Shown here: positions 47,389 through 56,830 of the stretch, piece after piece | How positions within the stretch are numbered: position 1 is the first letter of the stretch | Layout of the letters: each line of letters starts with the position of its first letter | NCBI RefSeq assembly: GCF_010015585.1 | Contig: NW_022985086.1 | Coordinates: 291,904-355,903, forward strand | Length of the DNA stretch: 64,000 nt | Source of the DNA: Eremomyces bilateralis CBS 781.70 | Lineage: Eukaryota; Ascomycota; Dothideomycetes; Eremomycetales; Eremomycetaceae | Reading direction: 5' to 3' | Made by a program: the position numbers and the translations under genes | Notes under the pieces: generated by a model | Seen by the model: the letters and a program-made list of their open reading frames with translations, nothing else | The model's database searches: none | Told to the model about the DNA's origin: nothing

Positions 47389-47820
47389 TGGTCTTGGTTC
47401 GGCTTGGACTAATAGCGTACAGACCGACCACCAAAACACTTCCCTGTTAGACTGTGACATCCCTATTTGAAGACATGCTCATAAGGGTGCTGTACGGTGA
47501 ATTCTCCTGAGTGTCAGGATGACCATTGTCCCATAGAGTTAGATGTTGCCTAGTGACTGGTTTAATTAACTGACACTTTCACTTTAACTTTTTATGCACT
47601 TTTTGATTCACTTCGCTTTGCGCCGGTTGATAATTTTCACTCCAGCCTTACCACAAGTCCTTCATTCACTTTCCCTTCTCCTTTCAGTACCACCATGTCA
47701 TCGTTCGGTTGAACTCATCGCCTTTTCTATGATATTCCACTAACCTTTACAACTTCAATATCCGAAACCTCACTATCTTCTATTTCCCCCCCACGGTACA
47801 GCGACGTCGAACTCGCAACC
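47389..47820. other. Intergenic: GLR1 3' end and next promoter
   Basis: 432 bp between tandem genes. The right part is pyrimidine-rich, as expected of a leader. No other feature seen. Confidence 0.5.
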
Positions 47821-50800
47821 ATGACTGACCTCGCAATGGACATGCGGAATTCCACAATTCTACCTCCTGAGACACCGAAGGTGGCTAAAAGGTCCAGAAT
47901 TCCGGTAGCTTCTTATCAGGAGATGTCTGATTTCGACTCCCCGGGAGCCCGTATGACCCCAAGTGCGATTCCCGTCAATCCAACTTCATCAACCCTATCT
48001 TCAATCGAACCAGTCTCACCTCTCTCACCTCTCTCATCCCCCATCTCTTCGGCGGATAGCCCTCCCTCTGAAGATTCATCACTCCACCTTGACTTGGATA
48101 TCATTGAATGTGCCCTGAGTCCATTTTCTTCAAGCTCTGAAGATTTGACGAGCTCATCTCAAGCGTTATTCAAAGAGCTCGGCTCTGAGATTGCAGACAT
48201 CATGGATCTCTACGGTGGAAAGCGGAAGAAATACGAGTCTGGGGCGACGCTCCGTGCACCTAGCAGCGGTGTCTCCTCTAGGCGCCAGAGCCAAGCGACA
48301 ATCACTCAAACCGAAGGACCTCGCGTTGAGAAAGCGAAGCGGCGAAACTCTCTCCCTCCTTCAAAGCATTTACCAGAGCCGGGATGGCTGACAAATGAAG
48401 GCGATGACAATTATGAGTCTTCTGACTGGGAGACATTGCCAGGTGATGGCGAACCAGCACATCCTTTCACTTCGGAGGCTGACAATTTCACTTATGGTGA
48501 TGATTCTCACTTGTCTGAAACTACGGGCATTCAATGGGAACCCTCCCAGAAACGCAGAAAGCACCACAAACGATGCAAGAGCTGTTCCTCAGGATTATCT
48601 GAAGGGAGTACTGCCGCAGGCAATGATGTTGGCGAGCAGGACAACATTTCAGCCTCGCCAACAGGTGTCGACGCCATCCTTGGAAAACCACTCACGTGGA
48701 CTCAGTTCATGGACCTTCTGAACGAACCAGGGATGGAAGCCGTGAACAACGTATATGGCGTTAATCAGAGTCTTACAGCGATCCGAGAGTCACTGGAAAA
48801 GTTCGATCCAAGCGGACGAAGACTTCTTTCATATCCGGAGTTTGCCTCAATTCTGCGGAGGTCTATTCTCATTCCCAGTTCCAACCGTGCATCTGCTCCG
48901 GTAAATGCACTGCCGACGAGGACGTCAATTCACGATGCTTCTCGAGCGAACCATGCATCACGCTCATCAAGTGCACCGCAAGCGAGGGTGTCAGATTACG
49001 GAGTGACAGCGGTGCAACAAACCCAGAGCTTTGCTGTTGACTCTTTTAGTCAAAGGCAAGGACAAGACATTCACACGAACGCACGAAAAGAAGCTCCAGG
49101 GGCCCTGTATCTTCCCCCCCTTGATTTCTTGAAACCCGTCAAATACAGTCCTGGAAAAGTCAAAGACCATCGAGATTCAGTTGGTGTTGAAACGGTGCCG
49201 GCCCCTGACGACCACCAGGATCAAATCAAGCTAAATGGCAAACAGGCTCTGCTCTCTCCACTACTTGCCGATCAACCTGCAGAGCCTATGTTTGACCGAC
49301 AGAGCGTTCATGGGCATGATGAACAACTGGAAGATGACTCACATGCAGAACAATCAGTCACGGGACGTGAATCCTCCCTTCAGACCATCAACGAAGATGA
49401 AGACCCATTCAACGACACTCAACAATCCGATATTCTACCACCAATCCCCCCGCGCAATCCCAAACGGCTGTCTTCATTCCGCAACTTGAGTGGATCTTGT
49501 CCTTCCAGTTTTCCTCGTGCGCCTACTCCTGATACGCCTAGCAAAGTACCTCACAATGCCTCCTCTAGAACAATCTCAAATGCAGGACCTTCAGCTGGCT
49601 GCGGTAAACTAGAGGGCACTGAGAAAAAGCCGACGGGGACCGTGGCGCATCGCTCTGTGCAAAGTCTCCGGGAAAGGTGGACTCCAAGACGATCTGTATC
49701 GGACAGTGTCGTGCCTGTGCGATCGTCTGCGCGATCGTCTGCACCGGTTTCTACTCAGCAGTATCGGCAGACGAGCTCAACCACTGGAAGTTATATAGCA
49801 GGTGTTGCTACAGGGAGCGCCCAAGATGCAGTCACACCAAGAACTTCATCTGCGAATCCCGCGCATAATCAGCAAACAATGGGACTTTCTTCCTCTCATG
49901 GTCAACCGGGCTCTGGCTACGACCAGCATGGCAACCAACAAACCGTCGCCGCTGAACCCACCGAGGACAGTGATGACGAACCCCAGACCGCCCCTTCCCC
50001 ACCGCCCTCGAAATTCACCCCCGTGCAGCTCCCCATCAGTACTAAAGCTAGCCAACTCCTCGTCGGAAACTGGTGGGTCCAGCAAGCCCAAGACCGCGTC
50101 ATGGCGGAGCGCGAGCGCAAGCGGCAAGAAGAACAGGAGGCCAGGCGCGCCGCCAAGCGGGAGTCCATGCAGCGCCTCACCTCAGCCGTCAAGCGAACCA
50201 CCCAGGGCGTCAAGCGCCGTCTCTCCTTTGCCAACGGCTTCGGTAGCCCGCGGAACAGCTTGGACACTCCGCGGAAGAGCGAAGAGTCGACGGATGCATC
50301 GCCTAAGCAGCCGGAAGGTGCGACAAGCCCGGTCAACGCGGTGGATGGCTCATACCACCCTCCCCGCCGCGTTGACGGCCAAGAAAACCTCCGCGAACCA
50401 AAGACACAGCCGCAGGGTCCGGCCTCAGCTACCCCGAGCACTCTTCTCTTCGGAAACACAAGCACTGCGGTCGGTGGAGCCGCTGCAACCTCCCCGCTCC
50501 CTTCTAGTCGTATCCCCCGTCCGGCGTTCTACGTCTCGCCACAGTTCGACAGCACCCTGTTCACCAGTCAACCGCGCAATAGCTTCCGTCGACATATCGG
50601 CCCCGAGGCGATGCGGCGGGCGCAGGTGGGGCGCGGAATTGAACACCATGAGAATCTAGCGACGGCGACGGCGGTCCCGGCTGAGATGGCAGCGGCCCCA
50701 GTGGAGGAGGTACCAGCGCCGGAGCCGCAGCCGGAGAGGGTGTGGCGAGCGTCGCTTGTGGAGAGGGGGTGGATGGCAGTTGAGGGAACAATTGTGGATG

Positions 50801-50868
50801 AGAGGAAGGTGCCAAGGAAGAATGAGGAGAGTGATGATGCGGAGTCGTTTGATGCGAGGCGGCATTGA
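47821..50868 (+). CDS. 1015-aa largely disordered protein, unknown
   Basis: Single exon from a good ATG (cgcaaccATGa). I do not recognise the family. Most of the chain is Ser/Pro/Thr-rich. A short folded-looking block near residues 286-352 (GKPLTWTQFMDLLNEPGMEA ... KFDPSGRRLLSYPEFASILRRS) has a DPSG..LSYPEF element that recalls a degenerate EF-hand-like helix-loop-helix, without a full set of calcium ligands. Basic clusters KRRKHHKRCK (about 240) and KRRLS (about 800), and a charged helix (VMAERERKRQEEQEARRAAK) near 760-780, suggest a nuclear or cytoskeletal role. Several PRxS-type sites (SPRNSLDTPRKS) resemble kinase targets. A single intact 3-kb frame is strong evidence for coding; function is unknown. 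Confidence 0.85.
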   Translation: MTDLAMDMRNSTILPPETPKVAKRSRIPVASYQEMSDFDSPGARMTPSAIPVNPTSSTLSSIEPVSPLSPLSSPISSADSPPSEDSSLHLDLDIIECALSPFSSSSEDLTSSSQALFKELGSEIADIMDLYGGKRKKYESGATLRAPSSGVSSRRQSQATITQTEGPRVEKAKRRNSLPPSKHLPEPGWLTNEGDDNYESSDWETLPGDGEPAHPFTSEADNFTYGDDSHLSETTGIQWEPSQKRRKHHKRCKSCSSGLSEGSTAAGNDVGEQDNISASPTGVDAILGKPLTWTQFMDLLNEPGMEAVNNVYGVNQSLTAIRESLEKFDPSGRRLLSYPEFASILRRSILIPSSNRASAPVNALPTRTSIHDASRANHASRSSSAPQARVSDYGVTAVQQTQSFAVDSFSQRQGQDIHTNARKEAPGALYLPPLDFLKPVKYSPGKVKDHRDSVGVETVPAPDDHQDQIKLNGKQALLSPLLADQPAEPMFDRQSVHGHDEQLEDDSHAEQSVTGRESSLQTINEDEDPFNDTQQSDILPPIPPRNPKRLSSFRNLSGSCPSSFPRAPTPDTPSKVPHNASSRTISNAGPSAGCGKLEGTEKKPTGTVAHRSVQSLRERWTPRRSVSDSVVPVRSSARSSAPVSTQQYRQTSSTTGSYIAGVATGSAQDAVTPRTSSANPAHNQQTMGLSSSHGQPGSGYDQHGNQQTVAAEPTEDSDDEPQTAPSPPPSKFTPVQLPISTKASQLLVGNWWVQQAQDRVMAERERKRQEEQEARRAAKRESMQRLTSAVKRTTQGVKRRLSFANGFGSPRNSLDTPRKSEESTDASPKQPEGATSPVNAVDGSYHPPRRVDGQENLREPKTQPQGPASATPSTLLFGNTSTAVGGAAATSPLPSSRIPRPAFYVSPQFDSTLFTSQPRNSFRRHIGPEAMRRAQVGRGIEHHENLATATAVPAEMAAAPVEEVPAPEPQPERVWRASLVERGWMAVEGTIVDERKVPRKNEESDDAESFDARRH

Positions 50869-51499
50869 GTGGATGTGCCAGAGGTGACATGTCGTTGAAG
50901 GGCGTGCTGACGAGGCCGTGGTGATTCAGCAGGACTGGCAATCCGTTTCGTTGTGCGGCATGCGGATATTGCCCTCTTTGTTGACTGACTGGCCTTGATG
51001 GATTGGTGCTCTACATGTGGCCAGAGGCGGCGGATGCCCAACTCGTATTCCCTTTTCTTCATATTACCCTTATCTTATTGTCCCCGTCGATTCCCATTTC
51101 CCTTTTCATCCGTCACCGTTTCTTCACCCCCCTCTCCTCCCCTACATGTACACTTATCCGCGTTTTCCCTTGTCAGATCGAACTACAAGATGACCGACTT
51201 CTTCAAACAGCTCGCTTCTTTGGTTCACAGCGAAGAGGTACATATCATCGGATGCTACCTCATAGGCAGTTATAGTCGGACTTCAGCATATGCTATCAGT
51301 CAGCATAGCTTATATGGTATTCTCCATAGCTCTAAAAATACAATAAAAAGATCCCTGAATTCTCAATGATCGACGTGATCATGATCTACCAGTGACTTTT
51401 GCTATTTTAGCATCATTGGTAACATCGAATCCTTTCCATCCCGATTTCTCATCTCATCGTAGTCCGTCATTCATCGTGTATCGTCAACCTACGCATCCA
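50869..51499. other. Convergent 3' region with a possible small gene
   Basis: 631 bp. A long C/T-rich tract (51050-51180) typical of fungal promoters or leaders leads into a small ORF at 51190. An AT-rich stretch with AGCATATGCTATC/AGCATAGCTTATAT near-repeats lies at 51287-51320. Confidence 0.45.
51190..51369 (+). CDS. Possible 59-aa protein or truncated gene 5' end
   Basis: ATG in a good context after a pyrimidine-rich leader; begins MTDFFKQLASLVHSEE. A GTACAT donor-like site follows at codon 17, so this could be the first exon of a gene whose remainder I cannot find or which has been lost. Read through, it gives 59 residues without motifs. Weak evidence only. Confidence 0.3.
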   Translation: MTDFFKQLASLVHSEEVHIIGCYLIGSYSRTSAYAISQHSLYGILHSSKNTIKRSLNSQ

Positions 51500-52225
51500 T
51501 CACCTCCCCACCTCCATTTTACGAATCTCTCCATCCGGGACATACCCATCACATACCGCCTCCAGACTATGCACATTCAACTCCTCATACCGCCCCTGCA
51601 ACTCCCCCCTGCACGTCCCCTCCACCTCCTCCATCACCCTCCCACACCACCTCTCATCCACCCGCACCGCCGTCGGATTCCCCGGACACTCCACACGATA
51701 CCTCCATCGCGCCAACCGTCGGTCCGCCTCCTCGCACTCCACCACCATTTCCCACCGCTGCGGCATCACAAACACCCTCTCACTCCACAACTCCCCGATA
51801 AAAAAACTCGCGTTCGTCGCGATGAACGTCTCGAGGAATAGATCGCTGAGCGCCCAGCGCGCCGCCTTGGGGTCCATACCGGAGTTGGGCCAGATCTGTG
51901 CTTCGGCGTCGAGGTCGCAGCCGACGTGCGGGACAAGGAAGTCAGTGAGCGTGCGGGTGTAGAGGCGGCTGCCGTCGGGGCGGGAGGTGAGATTCCAGGG
52001 TTGTTCGGGCCGCTCGAGGGCGAAGTAGAGGGGGCTGGGGCCGATGTGCATGGTTGAGCGGCCATGCATGTCGAGGTGGATGAGGGAGGGGTGGGTAGTG
52101 GTGGTGAGGGTGGTGTGGTGGTTGATTTTGGGGGTGGTGGAAGAGTTGGTGGTGGGGGGGCAGGAGCGGAGGGCGGTGGTGAGGGTGGGGAGGAAGAGGA
52201 GGGGGATGGTGAGAATGGACAGCAT
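51500..52225 (-). CDS. Secreted protein, unknown (signal peptide, 241 aa)
   Basis: Single exon, 241 aa. Clear signal peptide (MLSILTIPLLFLPTLTTALR). The mature part begins Thr/Ser-rich, followed by IHLDMHGRSTMHIGPSPLYF and ERPEQPWNLTSRPDGSRLYT. Then come a Cys/Trp-containing region (VGCDLDAEAQIWPNSGMDPK, WEMVVECEEADRRLARWRY, VDERWCGRVMEEVEGTCRGE) and EAVCDGYVP near the end. Six Cys in the mature chain could form disulfides. I do not recognise a domain; it may be a secreted effector-like or cell-wall-associated protein. The intact frame and signal peptide support a real gene. Confidence 0.75.
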   Translation of the reverse strand: MLSILTIPLLFLPTLTTALRSCPPTTNSSTTPKINHHTTLTTTTHPSLIHLDMHGRSTMHIGPSPLYFALERPEQPWNLTSRPDGSRLYTRTLTDFLVPHVGCDLDAEAQIWPNSGMDPKAARWALSDLFLETFIATNASFFIGELWSERVFVMPQRWEMVVECEEADRRLARWRYRVECPGNPTAVRVDERWCGRVMEEVEGTCRGELQGRYEELNVHSLEAVCDGYVPDGEIRKMEVGR

Positions 52226-55200
52226 TGTGGTGGTGTCTGTCGATGGTGGGCTAGTTAAGAAGTCCTGGAGGTCTTTGAAGCAGAAATGAATGAGAGGGCC
52301 GAGAAAGGAAATCTTTCAGAACTGGATTGTTTTATCGGAACGGGCTTGTTCTATCAAAACTTAGTTGGTTTATCGCAACTTGCTTGATCGAGTTCTAAGG
52401 ATGATAGCAACCGCGGCTGATAACTCTGCTTCTCAGGGGAATTTACACTGACAGGTTTTCAGTGTGAACGAAACCAGCGATTGGGAGAAGCTGTCAGTTC
52501 TTTCTGCGAATAGTAATTGAAAGATTTTGACTTTAAGGTGACTATGATTTGTGACTCAGAAGTTTGAAGTAATATGGAAATCCAAGTGTGATATATACAT
52601 TCTGAATGGCATAATCAAACATTCAGTGATGATGACTGGCTTTGTTTGCATTATCATCAATGTGGACATGCTGTCGGTGGAGCGGTTTGTGAATTGTCTC
52701 ATGCTGTTGGTAGCAGAATTCACATTCACCATCATTAAGCCCATTAACATGTTCACGCATATGACGGGACAGATGCCAGTCACCTATTTCTAATGGACGT
52801 GAGCCCACGATATCTGTGGTGATTTGGTCAGTCAGCCTAGAATCCCGAGTTCAAAGTCAATCTACTCCAGAAGTTGTTTCTACGCCTAAATATCTGTGTC
52901 TCCATCGGACTTTGAAGTGTGCTGCAGCAAGTAATTCCTTCGCGTCCCGGAGTGCAGTGTTAATATCATCGAGTCTCGAATTATGGTGGGATATTACTCC
53001 TGTGCTCGGAGGCTCCCACGTGTCCTCCACTCTAAGGCAGCAATCGGATTGATATGAGGCACCCATCGTCGTTTTGGCATGGCTCCCAAAATCGCCTCAT
53101 CAGCCAATCGCACCTACCGGAGCGATGATTTCAAATCCCCTTCACGATCCACCAGATCCTCACCACGATCAGCACCGCATGTACATTCCCCGTCCCCCCT
53201 CCTCCGACATCGACATCTCTCACAGTAAATTCAAGGCGCGCTGGTGCGTCCCAACTACCATCAATACCCGGCTCGCCGACGCGATATCGGCAGCGTCAGC
53301 AGAACGGGCTCACGGACGACTGGGGACAGAATCGATGACACACGGAAAACGGGCGGAAATGACCGACTTTTGGCTGCGTGGAGATGGAGGCCGGAGGATG
53401 TAGGGTGGTGGGCTGGGATATCAAGGCGGTATCCTGGGTGCGCCGCTGTCGGGCGAGAGTCGACGTACCAGTGACCGTCTACCGGGAGTTACCATATTAA
53501 ACATCCGGGATGGGTGGTGAGGAGTCGCATCCCTCAGCGGCATCGCATCTCCGCTAGATTTGGTCCTGTCATTCTGTTAGAGCCAGAGAGAGCAGGCAAA
53601 AATTTTCCAGTCGAGTCGTCGAGGCTAGAATATTGGGAAGGTGAGGCACCCGTTTCTTCCCGATGAAAATGCTGGATGGGATGGAGGCTAGAGAATGAGG
53701 ATGAGGCTACAGCGGGTAGGTTGATCTTGGAGGATGGGTCCGAGGGACGATGTTACGGGATGGAAATTTTATTGTTGGATAGTGGGAAGGGTGGGCGGGA
53801 GACGAGGAGGGATGAGAAAAAGAGGAGAGGGAGTGGGCGAATTGGAGGGGGGATTATGGCATCCGCTTGGGATGGGGAGATTGGTGGCCGATGGGATGGA
53901 CGAAGCCGAACACCACAGCAGCATCACCACATCCAAAATCCAGAGTTACGAACGTCTCTCCCGTCCCAAGAGTCAGACTTACCCAGGAATATGAAATAAT
54001 TATCCCCCATCAACGATCAATCCAGTCAATAGCCAACCTCCCATGACCTCACTCCTACTCCCCTCACCCCCAACCCTCACCCACAGCATTCCCACCACCC
54101 ACCACTCCACCAGCGCCAGGTAGCGTAGCGCGTACCCACCCAGGCACGCCCCGCCATAGATAAGCCCTCCCGCCAATCCCACCACTATCAGCGCCTCCTC
54201 CATTCCGTGACCCTACACAATTAGTCCGATCGCAAATAGGCGCATCCATCGCCATCCCGCGCACGGGCTGCATTCCCAATGCGCCGGCGCCGACCACGCG
54301 CCCGGGGAGCATGGTTGGCTAGAGGAGGGAGGAGGGATCTGCACCCCCTGGACCCTGGTGTTTCGGTGCGTATTCGCAGTGCAGAGGCGCGAGATGCGGT
54401 AGAGAGGAATAATGCGATGCGATGCGAAGCGCGGTATGGGGGGGGTCGACGGGAGGGTGCAGGATCAGCAGTGAGAGAGCGCAGGGATGGGGCGGATGGT
54501 GCTGGTTGGGGGTGGGTGGTGGGCGAATCAGAGGGGAGGGAATTGGCGAGACACAGCAGATGTTCGGCGCTAGGTTGCTGGGTTGGTTGGGTTATGTCAT
54601 GGAGGGAGCTTGATTCCTTGACGGTTGATGTACGAGATGGATTGTTGCAGGTAATGCCGTGGGGTAAGGTTTTGGGAGTTGGGAGCATATGGAGGCTCTG
54701 GGATATATGAGGGAGGGTGAGCGTGAGGAGGAAAGGGGTTGGATGGGTAGTACACGATGATGGGAGAGGTGATAAATGATCTCATGGAGTGTCTAATTGT
54801 AGTACAGAGACCAAGTTCATGGAATAAATCATTTGGTGACATCGCAATGGTTATGATGCTAGTATCATTCTCACATGTCCGGCTTCACACGAACAAAAAA
54901 CTTTCCGATGGAGGGGTAATGAGCACAACCACCATTTAGCCTCTTAGAAAGGGTCTAAATCTAGGATGGCAGTTAGCCTTAACTAGCCAAGTGGTCTGAA
55001 ATACGATTAACCGGCCACCAGCACAAGCAAGCTTTCCTCGAAAAGGGACCGGAGAGGGTGGGAGAGAGGATGTGGCGGATAGACGAGGTCAGAGCAGTGG
55101 GAAAAAAACGCCCACCATCAGACCATGACACTAACAGATTTCCCCACCCTCTCTCTCTCTGAGGCTTCTTTCTGGTTTAAAGAGCCTCGCCCATCTCCGT

Positions 55201-56830
55201 TCGAGGATATTGATTCTGCTTCTTCTTGCTGCTTGATCTTGCTGCTTGCTCAAAGATACTCCCTACCGCCCACGTCCCATCGCACGCATATACGCACGCA
55301 CCGCCATTCTTGGAACCACCCAGTCTGACTGATTCGACAAGTGGGAGAAGTGAAGATTGACTGCCAATTGCTTGGAATTCCATTGGGAATTTGCACGCGA
55401 ACAGGTCATATAGGTGAGATGATTTCTATTACTGTTCTGTTACTTGTCACGCCGAATCCACAGCAGCGAGAGAGAAAACGGGAGGGAGAGAGTCACCAAT
55501 GTGCCACCAGAGTTTTGCCAAAGAGCCAGAGAGAGATCGAGAGCCAGAGCCAGAGAGAGCGAGAGATCCAGCGAGAGGAAGCAGCAGGGAGCATCACCAA
55601 CCCGCCACCAAAAAAAGATTCCCAAAAGTCCAGCCCACGCCACAACATGTCACAAAAACCAGCATCGTGCAAAACCCCACATGGGCGACATCTCGCATCT
55701 CGCACCGATTGAAACTATGCGAAACCGGCCATTTCCTGCAGCCCTCCGGCCGCCAATGCAGCAGCCGCCGCAAAACGTCCCATTCCTTGTCCCTCCCACT
55801 ACGACCCCGCGCTCCACCAGTCTAACCGTCACTAAGCGACGTCGCTGATTCGACGAGACACGGCGCTCTTATCACCAAGCACCCCGAGCTTCTTAATTTC
55901 TGGACGTCGGAGTGCAGTGTGTTTCTCCGGTGTGCTCGAAATTGGGGTGCTTGGGGAGGCGAGGCGGAAACGCACTATCGGCTTTTTCGATGCTCTGCTC
56001 GGCTTGGAGCTCGATTGGACTGGCTGAGCGGGTTGGTGGTCTGGTATCAATTGGCATGGGAATGCACACGAGCTCCCACCGCGACGGTCGGCCATGGTTG
56101 AGCGCATATCGGGAGGGTGTGGGTAACAAACCTGGCAATTGGTGAAGAATGGCCTTGAGAATGCGAGAAACCGAGCCGCTGCGATCATCATCATCATCGC
56201 GATACTGCCATCAGCAATCAAGATTGACATTGCAGCAGTATTGCCATCGCTGGAACGTTTTGTGGAGATCAACCGTGCAACCGGTGACTTCATTTCTCTC
56301 CCTCTACTCTCGCTGCTGAAACACGGAAGCCGGAATTTCTCTTCTCGGAATTTCTCTCTCTTCTATCCATCGTGCTTGTCAACTTGCTTCTTTCTGTCAA
56401 TCTCTATCTCTCTGCCAACTCCCCTTCACAAGAATCACCGAGTTCTGCAGTAAAGGCATTGGAATTCATTGAGATTGTCCTTGAGAGCTGCTTGAGCTTT
56501 GTCCCTGCGCTCCGACCTCCTCTCCCGCCTCTTTTTGTGCCCCTCTTCATTCTTACGCCTGCATAAATTACTGAGACTATCCTCTCCCACAATTCATCTT
56601 TACTGATCCACCATTTCTCCCAATAGATCCACCCGCTCCCTCCTCTCCCCATCCCCAGAGCCACACATCCACGCTCCCTGGCGCCCGAGTGCGCCAAAGC
56701 AGCCCCATTGCCGCCGATTTCCTCCCAATCGCACGGTTCTCCCTCTCGCTCGGTCCTCCCTCGACCGACCGAACCCACTTCATCCATCCAAAGCTCTAGA
56801 TACCTCCTCTCGGCCAACTGCGCCGAAAGC
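52226..56830. other. 4.6-kb gene-poor region upstream of GLT1
   Basis: No confident gene. It contains an AT-rich part (52300-52800) and a part with three overlapping open frames (53074-53480). A possible small membrane ORF lies at 54000-54203. A purine-rich AG/GAGA tract lies at 55460-55600 and a long TC-rich stretch at 56290-56830 that is probably the GLT1 leader. GLT1 regulatory sites are expected here, but I could not single out a convincing GATA-factor cluster. Confidence 0.5.
54000..54203 (-). CDS. Possible 67-aa membrane protein
   Basis: Minus-strand frame from the ATG at 54203: begins MEEALIVVGLAGGLIYGGAC and contains a second hydrophobic stretch (YLALVEWWVVGMLWVRV). A GGACTAAT...GTAG sequence just 5' resembles a branch site plus acceptor, so it could be a downstream exon. 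No family recognised; weak evidence. Confidence 0.25.
   Translation of the reverse strand: MEEALIVVGLAGGLIYGGACLGGYALRYLALVEWWVVGMLWVRVGGEGSRSEVMGGWLLTGLIVDGG

Noticed and set aside
53074-53480. Overlapping open frames of 76 and 109 codons plus a 49-codon ATG frame
   Set aside because: All three frames are open with no conserved motif and ambiguous splice sites; mentioned only as part of the gene-poor span.
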